NCBI GenBank assembly: GCA_905339215.1
Contig: CAJPFN010000035.1
Location: forward strand, 1 to 64,000
DNA: 64,000 nt
Direction: 5' to 3'
Origin: Rhizobiaceae bacterium
Lineage (GTDB): Bacteria > Pseudomonadota > Alphaproteobacteria > Rhizobiales > Rhizobiaceae
Made by a program: the position numbers and the translations under genes. Positions within the stretch are counted from its first letter, which is position 1; each line of letters opens with the position of its first letter. A model generated the notes under the pieces. It saw nothing but the letters and a program-made list of their open reading frames with translations. It did no database searches and was not told the DNA's origin. Positions 16,896 to 26,086 of the stretch are shown in pieces.

Positions 16896-16909
16896 TTGAC
16901 CTGAATCAA
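16896..16909 (+). promoter_or_regulatory. FNR/FixK box of the ccoGHIS operon
   Basis: TTGACCTGAATCAA matches the anaerobox with both half-sites close to consensus. It is centred 118 bp before the ccoG start, giving a leader of about 77 nt if it sits at -41.5. The maturation operon should therefore be induced together with the oxidase. Confidence 0.85.
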
Positions 16910-17020
16910 CGCGACCCGCTGGCATTTCCTGCACCAAGGGGCGGCAATGCAATCTCCGACGCCAAGGCCCCCCGCCATCCGTCGCTTTGCTGAGCCGAGT
17001 GGAACCTGCCGGAGACCGGA

Positions 17021-18577
17021 ATGCTGAACGAAGCCGACGTCGAAAGGCTGGATGCAGAGGCCGTCAATTCGGCAAAGGTGCGCCAGCCCCTCTATGCTGC
17101 ACGCAAGAAGATCTTCCCGAAGCGCGCATCCGGCAATTTCCGCCGCTTCAAGTGGCTGGTCATGGCGATCACGCTCGGCATCTACTACCTGACGCCGTGG
17201 CTGCGCTGGGACCGCGGTCCCTATGCGCCCGACCAGGCGGTGCTGGTCGACCTCGCCAACCGCCGGTTCTACTTCTTCCCGATCGAGATATGGCCGCAGG
17301 AGTTCTACTTCGTCGCGGGCCTTCTCGTCATGGCAGGCATCGGCCTCTTCCTGATCACGTCGACGGTCGGGCGTGCATGGTGCGGCTACACCTGTCCGCA
17401 GACGGTCTGGGTCGACCTGTTCCTGGTCGTCGAGCGGGCCGTCGAGGGCGACAGGAACGCGCGCATGAAGCTCGACGCCGGTCCATGGACCGTCGGCAAG
17501 ATCGTCAAGCGCGTCGTCAAGCATGCGATCTGGCTGGCGATCGCCGTCGCCACCGGCGGCGCCTGGATATTCTATTTCGCCGACGCGCCGTCGCTGTTGC
17601 AGAGCTTTGTCGTGGGCAATGCCGCGCCGGTCGCCTACATCACCGTCGCCGTGCTGACCGCCACGACCTACACGTTCGGCGGGCTGATGCGCGAGCAGGT
17701 TTGCATCTACATGTGTCCGTGGCCGCGCATCCAGGCGGCAATGCTCGACGAACACTCGCTGACGGTCACCTACAATGACTGGCGCGGCGAGCCACGCTCA
17801 CGGCACGCCAAGAAGGCGGCGGCCGCCGGCCAGGCCGTCGGCGACTGCGTCGACTGCAATGCCTGCGTGGCGGTGTGCCCGATGGGCATCGACATCCGCG
17901 ATGGCCAGCAGCTCGAATGCATCACCTGCGCGCTGTGCATCGACGCCTGCGATGCGGTGATGGACAAGGTGGGCAGGGAGCGCGGCCTGATCTCCTACGC
18001 CACGCTCAACGACTACAACGCAAACATGGCACTGGCGACAGGCGGCAACGGCAGGATCGATCCGGTGAAGGTCCGCGACGCGAATGGCAAGCTCGCCGAC
18101 GGCCTTGCGCATTTCCACATCCGCAAGATCTTCCGCCCGCGCACCTTCGTCTACATGGGGGCGTGGTCGCTTGCCGGCCTGGCGCTGCTCTATGCGCTGC
18201 TCACCCGCGACCGGCTCGAGGTGAATGTGCTGCACGACCGAAATCCGCAATTCGTGACACTCTCCGACGGTTCGGTTCGCAACGGCTACACCGTCAAGCT
18301 GCTCAACATGATCCCCGAGCCGCGCACCATCATCGTCACCATGCAGGGCCTGCGCGGCGGCGAGATGACCGTCACGGGCATCGACCAGCCTGCTGACCGC
18401 TCGGTCGCGATCCAGGTCGAGCCGGACCGGCTGAAAACCATCAAGGTCTTCGTTCGCCAGCCGGCCGAGTTCATCGACGGCGAGGCGCAGACCTTCAAGT
18501 TCGTCGTCGAGGACAAGGCCAGCTTCGAGCGGGACGAGTACGTCGCCACCTTCAACGCACCGGGGAAGTCGAAATGA
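17021..18577 (+). CDS. ccoG: cbb3 oxidase assembly protein CcoG (FixG/RdxA)
   Basis: This 518-residue membrane protein has about five transmembrane segments and a polyferredoxin region near residues 265-312 with two 4Fe-4S cysteine sets (CVDCNACVAVC and CITCALCIDAC). Further Cys pairs in WCGYTCPQ and CIYMCPW lie in or near the membrane. CcoG homologues reduce Cu(II) to Cu(I) for insertion into the oxidase. A C-terminal immunoglobulin-like domain (about 400-518) is also visible. It starts ccoGHIS, overlapping ccoH by 4 bp. Confidence 0.95.
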   Translation: MLNEADVERLDAEAVNSAKVRQPLYAARKKIFPKRASGNFRRFKWLVMAITLGIYYLTPWLRWDRGPYAPDQAVLVDLANRRFYFFPIEIWPQEFYFVAGLLVMAGIGLFLITSTVGRAWCGYTCPQTVWVDLFLVVERAVEGDRNARMKLDAGPWTVGKIVKRVVKHAIWLAIAVATGGAWIFYFADAPSLLQSFVVGNAAPVAYITVAVLTATTYTFGGLMREQVCIYMCPWPRIQAAMLDEHSLTVTYNDWRGEPRSRHAKKAAAAGQAVGDCVDCNACVAVCPMGIDIRDGQQLECITCALCIDACDAVMDKVGRERGLISYATLNDYNANMALATGGNGRIDPVKVRDANGKLADGLAHFHIRKIFRPRTFVYMGAWSLAGLALLYALLTRDRLEVNVLHDRNPQFVTLSDGSVRNGYTVKLLNMIPEPRTIIVTMQGLRGGEMTVTGIDQPADRSVAIQVEPDRLKTIKVFVRQPAEFIDGEAQTFKFVVEDKASFERDEYVATFNAPGKSK

Positions 18578-19071
18578 GCGCGCGGGGCGAAACCGCCGGC
18601 AAGTTCACCGGCAAGCACATGCTGGCGATCATGCTGGCCTTCTTCGGGGTCGTCATCGGCGTCAATCTGGTGATGGCGACGGCGGCGAACCGCAGCTGGA
18701 CCGGGCTCGTAGTGAAGAATTCCTACGTCGCCAGCCAGGAGTTCAACCGCAAGGCCGAAGAAGGCCGCGCCCAGGCGGCACTCGGCTGGAAGGGCGCGCT
18801 CGCCATCGGCGGCGGTCATGTCTCCTACAGGCTCGTCGACGCTGCCGGCGCGGCAGTTCCGGTCGAAGGCGTCGTCGCCAGTTTCCGCCGGCCCGCCTAT
18901 GATGCCGAGGACCGCACGATCACGCTTGCTCGCGAGGCCGAGGGCACGTTCGGTGCCGCCGAGGCCGTCCGCGACGGCATCTGGATCGTCGAGATCGACG
19001 CCGAGGCCGGCCTCGCCAAGCCCTATCGCGACGTCCGCCGGATCGTCGTCAGCAACGGCGTGCTCAAATGA
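18574..19071 (+). CDS. ccoH: cbb3 oxidase assembly protein CcoH (FixH)
   Basis: This 165-residue protein has one transmembrane helix (about 16-36) and a periplasmic beta-rich domain typical of FixH, with VVKNSYVASQEFNRKAE just after the membrane. CcoH interacts with assembly intermediates and stays associated with the oxidase in some species. It overlaps ccoG and ccoI by 4 bp each, so the three are translationally coupled. Confidence 0.92.
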   Translation: MSARGETAGKFTGKHMLAIMLAFFGVVIGVNLVMATAANRSWTGLVVKNSYVASQEFNRKAEEGRAQAALGWKGALAIGGGHVSYRLVDAAGAAVPVEGVVASFRRPAYDAEDRTITLAREAEGTFGAAEAVRDGIWIVEIDAEAGLAKPYRDVRRIVVSNGVLK

Positions 19072-21341
19072 GCTGCTGTGCGCCCGGCACCGAACTCGCG
19101 CTGGAGGTCGACGGGGCGAAGCGGGCGGGTCCGTCGCAGGACGAGATCCTGCTTGCCAGCCGCGACGTCGGCCAGGGCGTGCGTCAGACCGACCTTTCCG
19201 TTCCCGACGTCCACTGTGCGGCCTGCATCCAGTCGATCGAGGGAGAACTGTGCAAACTCGACGGCGTCGAGCAGGCGCGTGTCAACCTGTCGACGAAGCG
19301 CGTCACCGTAAAATGGGCGGGCGGCACGCCGCCACCGCTGGTCGAGACGCTGCAGGGGATCGGCTACGAATCGCACCTGTTCGACCTCGAAAGCGCGGGC
19401 AAGGACGAGGGCCTCGCCGAACTGATCCGCGCCGTCGCCATCTCCGGTTTCGCCGCCGGCAACATCATGCTCTTGTCGGTGTCGGTGTGGTCGGGTGCTG
19501 AGGATTCCACCCGCGACCTGTTTCATTGGCTCTCGGCGCTGATTGCGCTGCCGGCGCTCGCTTTTGCCGGCCGCATCTTCTTCCGCTCGGCGTGGAACGT
19601 GCTCAGGCACGGCCGCATGAACATGGACGTACCGATCGCCATCGGCGTATCGCTGGCCTACGCGATGAGCCTCTACGAGACCATCAATCACGGCGCTCAC
19701 GCTTATTTCGACGCCGCGGTGATGCTGCTGTTTTTCCTTCTGATCGGCCGCACCCTCGACCATCTGATGCGCGAGCGCGCCCGGGTGGCGGTGAAGGGCC
19801 TGAGCCGGCTGGTGGCGCGCGGCGCCACCCAGATCGCGCCCGATGGCACGCGCAACTACCTGCCGGTGGCCGAGATCGAGCCGGGCATGGCGCTGCTTGT
19901 TGCCGCCGGCGAGCGCATTCCCGTCGACGCCGTCGTCTCGGCGGGCGCCTCCGACCTCGACTGCTCTTTGGTGACGGGCGAGAGCGATCCGCGCAAGGTG
20001 CGCCCCGGCGACGCCGTGCAGGCCGGAACGCTCAACCTGACCGGGCCGATGACGCTGACCGCGACCGCCGCGGCGAAGGATTCCTTCCTCGCCGAGATGG
20101 TCCGCATGATGGAAGCGGCAGAGGGCGGCCGGGCGCGCTACCGCCGCATCGCCGACCGCGCGTCGGCTCTCTACGCGCCGGTGGTCCACCTGACCGCATT
20201 CCTCACTTTCCTTAGCTGGATGGTCGCTGCCGGCGACTGGCACAAGGCGATCACCATCGCCATCGCCGTTCTGATCATCACCTGCCCCTGCGCGCTCGGT
20301 CTCGCCGTGCCGATCGTCCAGGTCGTCGCCGCGCGTCGGCTTTTCGAGAAGGGGGTCATGGTCAAGGAGGGCTCGGCGCTGGAGAGGCTGTCGGAAGTCG
20401 ACACCGTCGTCTTCGACAAGACCGGCACGCTGACGCTCGGCCGGCCGTTCCTCGTCAATCGCGGCGAGATCGGCCGCGAGGCGCTCGAGATTTCAGCCGC
20501 GATCGCGGCCCGCTCGATCCACCCGCTGTCGCGGGCGATTGCCGACGCGGCGAACGCAAGCGATCCCACCGCCTTCGACCGGATCGCCGAGGTGCCGGGT
20601 TACGGCATGGAGGCCTATCGTGGCGCCGTGCGCTATCGGCTCGGGCGCGCCGGCTGGGCGAGCGCCGCAGACGGCGCCGCGACGATCGATGCCGGGGTCG
20701 GCGGGACGGTGCTCACGCGCGACGGCGCCGTTGTGGCCGAGTTCCGCTTCGAGGACCGCCTGCGCGAAGGCGCGGCAAGCACCGTGGCGGCGCTGCGCGC
20801 GCTCGGCCTCGACGTGGCGATGCTGACGGGCGACCGGACGGACGCCGCCGAGGCGGTCGCGGCAAAGCTTGGGATCCCGCATTTCGAGGCCGGGCTGCTT
20901 CCCGGCGGCAAGACCGAGCGCATCGAAGCGATGGCTCGTGCCGGGCGCAAGGTGCTGATGGTCGGCGACGGGCTGAACGACGCGCCCGCGCTGGCGGCGG
21001 CCCACGTCTCGATCGCCCCGGCGACAGCCGCCGACGTCGGCCGCAACGCCGCCGACTTCGTCTTCCTGCGCGAGAGCCTGGCCGCCATTCCGCTGGCGCT
21101 GACCGTATCGCGTTCGGCCGGCGGGCTGATCCGGCAGAACCTCGCACTTGCCATCATCTACAACGTCATCGCCGTGCCGATCGCCATCCTCGGATTCGTC
21201 ACGCCGCTGATTGCGGCGATCGCCATGTCGATGTCGTCGGTGCTCGTCATTGCCAACGCCATGCGGCTCAATGGTGGCGGCGAGGCTGCTCGCCAGACGG
21301 CGGCCGTTGGCGCCGACCGCGTCGCGGGAGCGATGCGGTGA
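19068..21341 (+). CDS. ccoI: Copper-transporting P1B-type ATPase CcoI (FixI)
   Basis: This 757-residue ATPase moves copper across the inner membrane for cbb3 assembly. An N-terminal heavy-metal domain carries Cys50-x2-Cys53 (HCAACIQS), and a Cys-Cys pair sits at residues 3-4. Membrane helices surround the transport motif TCPCALGLAVP. The phosphorylation motif is FDKTGTLT, the actuator motif is LVTGESDP, and the hinge motif is MVGDGLNDAPAL. It overlaps ccoH upstream and ccoS downstream. Confidence 0.95.
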   Translation: MSCCAPGTELALEVDGAKRAGPSQDEILLASRDVGQGVRQTDLSVPDVHCAACIQSIEGELCKLDGVEQARVNLSTKRVTVKWAGGTPPPLVETLQGIGYESHLFDLESAGKDEGLAELIRAVAISGFAAGNIMLLSVSVWSGAEDSTRDLFHWLSALIALPALAFAGRIFFRSAWNVLRHGRMNMDVPIAIGVSLAYAMSLYETINHGAHAYFDAAVMLLFFLLIGRTLDHLMRERARVAVKGLSRLVARGATQIAPDGTRNYLPVAEIEPGMALLVAAGERIPVDAVVSAGASDLDCSLVTGESDPRKVRPGDAVQAGTLNLTGPMTLTATAAAKDSFLAEMVRMMEAAEGGRARYRRIADRASALYAPVVHLTAFLTFLSWMVAAGDWHKAITIAIAVLIITCPCALGLAVPIVQVVAARRLFEKGVMVKEGSALERLSEVDTVVFDKTGTLTLGRPFLVNRGEIGREALEISAAIAARSIHPLSRAIADAANASDPTAFDRIAEVPGYGMEAYRGAVRYRLGRAGWASAADGAATIDAGVGGTVLTRDGAVVAEFRFEDRLREGAASTVAALRALGLDVAMLTGDRTDAAEAVAAKLGIPHFEAGLLPGGKTERIEAMARAGRKVLMVGDGLNDAPALAAAHVSIAPATAADVGRNAADFVFLRESLAAIPLALTVSRSAGGLIRQNLALAIIYNVIAVPIAILGFVTPLIAAIAMSMSSVLVIANAMRLNGGGEAARQTAAVGADRVAGAMR

Positions 21342-21517
21342 CGACGCTCGTCTACCTGATCCCGATCGCGCTGTTCCTCGGAGCGCTCGGCCTCGGCGCG
21401 TTCCTCTGGGCGCTTCGCAGCGGCCAGTACGAAGACCTCGACGGTGCCGCCGTGCGCGTCCTCCTCGAGGACGAGAACGACAAGCCGGAAACGCAGCGGC
21501 CGGCGAAGCGCCGCTGA
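21338..21517 (+). CDS. ccoS: cbb3 oxidase maturation protein CcoS (FixS)
   Basis: This 59-residue protein starts with GTG at 21338, overlapping the ccoI stop by 4 bp. It has one transmembrane helix (about 5-26) and the conserved CcoS segment WALRSGQYEDLDGAAVRVL, followed by a charged tail. CcoS is needed for cofactor insertion into cbb3 oxidase. It is easy to miss because of its size and GTG start. Confidence 0.92.
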   Translation: MTTLVYLIPIALFLGALGLGAFLWALRSGQYEDLDGAAVRVLLEDENDKPETQRPAKRR

Positions 21518-21547
21518 TACCCGCCCCTTCGCGGTCAATCTCTACAT

Positions 21548-21564
21548 CGAACTGGACCAGTTCG
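21548..21564. promoter_or_regulatory. 17-bp palindrome upstream of the BKACE-family gene
   Basis: CGAACTGGACCAGTTCG is a perfect inverted repeat of 8-bp arms around one base. It lies 31 bp after ccoS and 79 bp before the next start. It may be an operator for the downstream gene or a short terminator-like hairpin for ccoGHIS. Confidence 0.4.
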
Positions 21565-21642
21565 CGGGCTTGAAGGCGGCACTGCTCCCGACGCATTGTT
21601 CGCGCGGCGGCGGAGGGCCGTCTCAATGCAGTGGAGGAAAGC

Positions 21643-22575
21643 GTGGCAGCGTCCCGGAAAGTCATCATCACCTGTGCCGTGACCGGCTCGATCCACACGC
21701 CGTCGATGTCGCCGCACCTGCCGGTGACCGCCGCGGAGATCGCCGAGGCGGCGATCGGCGCGGCGGATGCCGGCGCCTCGATCGTGCACCTCCACGCACG
21801 CAAGCCCGAGACCGGCGAGCCCGACCAGTCGCTGGAGGCATTCCGTCCGTTCCTCGGCGTGATCAAGCAGCGCGTCGACTGTGTCGTCAACATCACCACG
21901 GGCGGCGCCGCGACGATGACCATCGAGGAGCGGCTGGCGCCGGCGCTGCACTTCAAGCCGGAGGTCGCCTCGCTCAACATGGGCTCGATGAACTTCGGCC
22001 TCTACCCGATGCTCGAGCGCTTCAAGGACTTCAAGCACGAATGGGAGCGGCCCTACCTCGAGGGTTCGCGCGGGCGCATCTTCCGCAACACCTTCGCCGA
22101 TATCGAGGCGATCCTGACGCGCTGCGCCGACAACGGCACACGCTTCGAGATCGAATGCTACGACATCGGCCATCTCTACACCTGCGCCCATTTCGTCGAT
22201 CGCGGCCTGATCAAGCCGCCTTTCTTCATCCAGAGCGTGTTCGGCATTCTCGGCGGCATCGGTCCCCACCCGGAAGACGTCATGCACATGAAGCGCACCG
22301 CCGACCGCCTGTTCGGCGATGACTATCGCTGGTCGGTGCTCGGCGCGGGCCGCAACCAGATGCCGATCGCCATGCAGTCCGTGCTGATGGGAGGCAATCT
22401 CCGGGTCGGCCTCGAGGATTCAATATGGGCCGGCAAGGGTCGCCTGGCGGCGAGCAACGCCGAGCAGGTCGCCATGGCCCGGCGCATGGTCGAAGGCCTC
22501 GGCCTCGAGATCGCGACACCGGCGGAAGCGCGCGAAATCCTCAAGCTCAAGGGCGGCGACCAGGTGAACTTCTGA
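21643..22575 (+). CDS. 3-keto-5-aminohexanoate cleavage (BKACE/DUF849) family protein
   Basis: This 310-residue TIM-barrel enzyme belongs to the beta-keto acid cleavage family, which condenses a beta-keto acid with acetyl-CoA to give acetoacetate and a CoA ester. The zinc ligands His49 and His51 in IVHLHARKP are present, as are the ITTGG and GLEDSIW motifs. I chose the GTG at 21643 because GGAGGAAA lies 5 nt upstream; a GTG at 21631 is the alternative. The family has many substrates, so the true one is unknown. It precedes the XRE-cupin/ABC cluster, and may or may not share its substrate pathway. Confidence 0.85.
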   Translation: MAASRKVIITCAVTGSIHTPSMSPHLPVTAAEIAEAAIGAADAGASIVHLHARKPETGEPDQSLEAFRPFLGVIKQRVDCVVNITTGGAATMTIEERLAPALHFKPEVASLNMGSMNFGLYPMLERFKDFKHEWERPYLEGSRGRIFRNTFADIEAILTRCADNGTRFEIECYDIGHLYTCAHFVDRGLIKPPFFIQSVFGILGGIGPHPEDVMHMKRTADRLFGDDYRWSVLGAGRNQMPIAMQSVLMGGNLRVGLEDSIWAGKGRLAASNAEQVAMARRMVEGLGLEIATPAEAREILKLKGGDQVNF

Positions 22576-22631
22576 CCGGCCCGTCCTCGCGTCGCCGGTC
22601 ACGACGGCGTAAGCGTCCGTTTCTGCTCAAT

Positions 22632-22701
22632 TTTTAGTATTTGTAAAAAAGCGGTTGACACCACGTCGCCGATGCGCAACATTTTTTTACATATACTAAA
22701 A
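22632..22701. promoter_or_regulatory. Paired AT-rich operator arms at the XRE-cupin promoter
   Basis: Two 19-bp sequences (22632-22650 and 22683-22701) form an inverted repeat with one mismatch, sharing AGTATNTGTAAAAA-type sequence. Between them is a TTGACA -35-like hexamer at 22655-22660. The right arm ends 11 bp before the GTG of the XRE-cupin gene. This looks like an autoregulated promoter bound by that regulator. Confidence 0.65.
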
Positions 22702-22712
22702 CGGAGACGCCA

Positions 22713-23402
22713 GTGGACGATCCGGCCCGTCAGGTGGTTCAGCCAGCCGCAGCCTACGAGCCGCTCGGCGCGCGCTTGCGCCAGCGGCGCCGGGACCTGA
22801 AGCTGACCCTCCAGGAGGTCGCCGACCGCGCCGGCCTGTCCGTCGGCTTCATCTCGCAGATCGAGCGCGGCATCACCACGCCGTCGCTTTCGTCACTGGT
22901 CGCCGTGGCGCGCGTGTTGGGCGCCCATGTCGGCGATTTCCTGGCCCAGCCCAAGGTGACCGCGCCGATGACGCGCCACGCCGAGCGCCCGCACTACGCC
23001 ATCGGCGGCGCTTCGCTGACCTACGAACGCCTGTCGACGACTTTTCCGGGCAACGTGCTGCGCAGCGTGCTCATCCACGAGCCGCCCGGCCACCGCTCGG
23101 AGCCGATTTCGCATGAGGGCGAGGAGATCTTCTTCATTCTCGACGGGGCCATCACGGTCGAGGTCGACGGCGAGGAGATCGTGCTCGAAACGGGCGATTC
23201 GCTGCATTTCCCGTCGACGAGGGTCCACTCGACCTGGAACCACACCGATCGGCCGGCGACCATCCTGCACACCTGCACGATGGACGTTTTCGGCGACGAG
23301 CCGTCCGCAGGGGCGGCCGAGACGAGCATGGCCGTTCGCAGGAACGCCAGCCTGAAAAGCCTACCGAAGCCACTGAAGACAAAAAAGGGGAAGTCGTCAT
23401 GA
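22713..23402 (+). CDS. XRE-family transcriptional regulator with cupin sensor domain
   Basis: This 229-residue regulator has an N-terminal XRE helix-turn-helix (about 18-72; LTLQEVADRAGLSVGFISQIERG) and a C-terminal cupin domain (about 110-190) that probably binds the inducer. It has a Lys-rich tail. The start is GTG. Related regulators control amino-acid, polyamine or taurine-like substrate operons. The stop overlaps the ABC binding-protein start (ATGA), so the regulator is made with the transporter. Paired AT-rich operator arms upstream suggest autoregulation. Confidence 0.88.
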   Translation: MDDPARQVVQPAAAYEPLGARLRQRRRDLKLTLQEVADRAGLSVGFISQIERGITTPSLSSLVAVARVLGAHVGDFLAQPKVTAPMTRHAERPHYAIGGASLTYERLSTTFPGNVLRSVLIHEPPGHRSEPISHEGEEIFFILDGAITVEVDGEEIVLETGDSLHFPSTRVHSTWNHTDRPATILHTCTMDVFGDEPSAGAAETSMAVRRNASLKSLPKPLKTKKGKSS

Positions 23403-24991
23403 AGACAATGGTGAAATCGCTCGCAGCCGCGCTGTTCGCCGGCACCGCCCTGACCGCGCACCTCGCCAGCCCGGCGCTTGCTGAAACGGTGCTGCGCGTC
23501 GACGAGGTCGCCGTCGGCGAACTCGATCCGGGGAAGGCCACCGACTACGCCGACTCGGTGCTGATGTTCAACGTTTACGACACGCTGGTGCTTTCAGCCC
23601 AGGGCAGCGGTGGGGTCGTCCCGCATCTCGCCGAGAGCTGGGAAACCGACGGCGTCACCTACACGTTCAAGCTGCGCGGCGACGTGAAGTTCCAGAGCGG
23701 CAACCCGCTCACTGCGGAGGACGTCGTCTTCTCGCTCGACCGCATGAAGACGCTCGGGCAGGGTCTTTCCTACCTCTTTGCCGGCGTGCAGGGCGCCGAG
23801 GCCGTAGACGGCTCGACGGTCAAGTTCACGCTGTCCAACCCCTATTCGCCCTTCCTGTCGGCCCTGCTGCGCCTGCCGATCGTCGACAAGAAGCTGGTCA
23901 TGGCCAATCTCGGCGAGGGCGACGGCGAGATGAAGGACTGGGGCCAGGCCTTCCTGTCGACGAATGGCGCCGGCACCGGAGCCTACAAGGTCGTTTCGCA
24001 CAATCCGCAGCAGGAAACAGTGCTCGCCAAGAACGCCGACTACTTCCTCGGCGTGCCGGCGAAGGCGCCGGACACCGTGCGCTACCGCTACGGCCTCGAG
24101 GCCGCGACGGTGCGTACGCTGATCGCCCAGGGCGAGCACGACATCTCCTCGCAGTGGCTGCCGCCGGAGGTCCTGAAGTCGCTGGCGGCCGAGGGAGCGC
24201 AGTTGCTCACCGAATCCGGCGGCTCGGGCTTCTACGTCAAGATGAACACGGCCAAGCCGCCCTTCGACGACCTGAACTGCCGCCTCGCGGTCGCCAATGC
24301 CTTCGACTACGACGCGGCGATCAAGATGGTGGCAATCACCGACACCGTCTCGCAGGGCAGCCCGGCCTCGGGGCCGCTGCCGGTCGGCATGATGGGCTCT
24401 CTGCCCGCTGCCGACGCTTTCAAGCGCGATCTCGACGCGGCCAAGAAGCACCTGTCCGAGTGCCAGCACAAGGACTTCACCCTTGAACTGTCGTGGATCG
24501 GCGAGGTGCCGCTTGAAGAGCGCTTCGCGCTGCTGATGCAGGCGAACTTCGCCGAGATCGGCATCAAGTCGGAAGTTAAAAAGGTGCCGTGGGCGCTGTT
24601 CACCGAGATGGTGACGAAGCCCGAGAACACGCCCAACATCAGCCAGGTCTTCGTCAACGCCGTCACCGGCGATCCCGACACGCTGATCTACGGCATGTAC
24701 CACTCCTCGGCCTCCGGAACCTGGCAGTCGCCGGAATACCTGAAGGACGCCAAGGTCGACGAACTCCTCGACAAGGGCCGCACGGTCACCGCGCAGGAGG
24801 ATCGCGCCGCCGCCTACACCGAGGTGAGCAAGCGCCTGCGCGAACTGCAGCCGAGCATCTACGCCTATGACCAGACCGGTGTCTTCGCGGCGAGCAAGCG
24901 GGTCTCCGTGCCGGCGCTGTCCGATCCGTCCAAGGGCTTCAGCCTGAACGGAATGGGCTTCACCTTCCGCCTGATGGAGATGAACGAGTAG
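23399..24991 (+). CDS. ABC transporter substrate-binding protein, peptide/opine family 5
   Basis: This 530-residue periplasmic protein has a Sec signal peptide (about 1-28, ending ALA before ETVLRVDE) and the family-5 solute-binding fold. Typical segments are AESWETDGVTYTFKLRGDVKFQSG and NPLTAEDVVFSLDRM. Family members bind oligopeptides, opines or other amide compounds. The ligand is likely the substrate of the HyuA/HyuB enzymes encoded downstream. It overlaps the regulator by 4 bp and precedes the two permeases. Confidence 0.9.
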   Translation: MKTMVKSLAAALFAGTALTAHLASPALAETVLRVDEVAVGELDPGKATDYADSVLMFNVYDTLVLSAQGSGGVVPHLAESWETDGVTYTFKLRGDVKFQSGNPLTAEDVVFSLDRMKTLGQGLSYLFAGVQGAEAVDGSTVKFTLSNPYSPFLSALLRLPIVDKKLVMANLGEGDGEMKDWGQAFLSTNGAGTGAYKVVSHNPQQETVLAKNADYFLGVPAKAPDTVRYRYGLEAATVRTLIAQGEHDISSQWLPPEVLKSLAAEGAQLLTESGGSGFYVKMNTAKPPFDDLNCRLAVANAFDYDAAIKMVAITDTVSQGSPASGPLPVGMMGSLPAADAFKRDLDAAKKHLSECQHKDFTLELSWIGEVPLEERFALLMQANFAEIGIKSEVKKVPWALFTEMVTKPENTPNISQVFVNAVTGDPDTLIYGMYHSSASGTWQSPEYLKDAKVDELLDKGRTVTAQEDRAAAYTEVSKRLRELQPSIYAYDQTGVFAASKRVSVPALSDPSKGFSLNGMGFTFRLMEMNE

Positions 24992-25060
24992 CCGGCAGGT
25001 CCGGATCTCGCGGCCGGCGGCACCAGGCCGCCGGCCACACCGCCACCACGGGAAGCGCTC

Positions 25061-26086
25061 ATGCCGCCTGTCGTCCGCCTCCTCGCGAAGCGGCTGGGAA
25101 CCTCTTTGGTCGTTCTGATCGGGGTTTCCATGCTGATCTTCGCCATCGCCCGGGTCATTCCCGGCGACCCGGCGCGCATCGCGCTCGGGCCGAACGCCTC
25201 GGCCGATCAGGTCGCGGCGCTGCGCGAGCGGTTGAACCTCGACCAGCCGATCGTCGTCCAGTACGGCCACTTCGTCGCCGACCTGATGCGCGGCGACCTC
25301 GGCGTGTCGCTTTACACCAACCGGCCGGTGACCACCGATATCGTGCAGTTCCTGCCGGCGACGCTGGAACTGGTGCTGGTCGCCGGCGTCATGATGGTGG
25401 TCTTTGGCCTGCCGCTCGGCGTCGTGTCGGCCCGCTACCGCAACAGCTGGATCGACAATCTCGTTCGCCTCGTCACACTGCTCGGCGTCTCGGCGCCGGC
25501 CTTCGTCTGGGCGGTCATCCTGATGCTCGCCTTCGCCTATTTCCTGCCGCTCTTCCCGATCGCCGGACGCATCTCCGACACGATGACGATCCCGACGGTG
25601 ACCGGCTTCCTGATGGTCGACACGCTGATTGCCGGTGACCTGCGCGCGTTCGGCAACGCCGCGTGGCATATCGTCCTGCCGGCCTTCGCGCTGGCGCTTT
25701 CCGGCATCGGCCAGGCGGCGCGGCTGACGCGCTCCAACATGGTCGAGACCTACGACAAGCCGTACATCGAGATGGCGCAGTCCTACGGCTTTCCCGAGCG
25801 GCGCATCGCCGGCCGCTATGCCTTCCGCCCCTCGATGATCCCGTCGCTGACCATCATCGGCCTCGACTTCGCCGCCATGCTCGGCAACGCTTTCCTGGTC
25901 GAGGCCGTGTTCGCCTGGCCGGGCCTGTCGCGCTACGGCGTCGCCGTCATCCTGCGCAAGGATCTCAACGCCATCGTCGGCACCGTGCTGATCATTTCGG
26001 CGATGTTCCTCATCGTCAACGTGATCGTCGACCTGCTGATCGCCTTCATCAACCCGCGCATCCGCTATTCGCAGAGGGCGTCATGA
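25061..26086 (+). CDS. ABC transporter permease, DppB-like
   Basis: This 341-residue inner-membrane protein has the DppB/OppB pattern: an N-terminal helix, a long periplasmic loop containing PGDPARIALGPNAS, and five further helices. The cytoplasmic coupling segment EMAQSYGFPERRIAGRYAFRPS contacts the ATPase subunits. It overlaps the second permease by 4 bp (ATGA). Confidence 0.92.
   Translation: MPPVVRLLAKRLGTSLVVLIGVSMLIFAIARVIPGDPARIALGPNASADQVAALRERLNLDQPIVVQYGHFVADLMRGDLGVSLYTNRPVTTDIVQFLPATLELVLVAGVMMVVFGLPLGVVSARYRNSWIDNLVRLVTLLGVSAPAFVWAVILMLAFAYFLPLFPIAGRISDTMTIPTVTGFLMVDTLIAGDLRAFGNAAWHIVLPAFALALSGIGQAARLTRSNMVETYDKPYIEMAQSYGFPERRIAGRYAFRPSMIPSLTIIGLDFAAMLGNAFLVEAVFAWPGLSRYGVAVILRKDLNAIVGTVLIISAMFLIVNVIVDLLIAFINPRIRYSQRAS

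Noticed and set aside
15443-17755. A 770-codon antisense frame opposite ccoP and ccoG
   Set aside because: Same reason: composition typical of a shadow frame and no recognisable motif.
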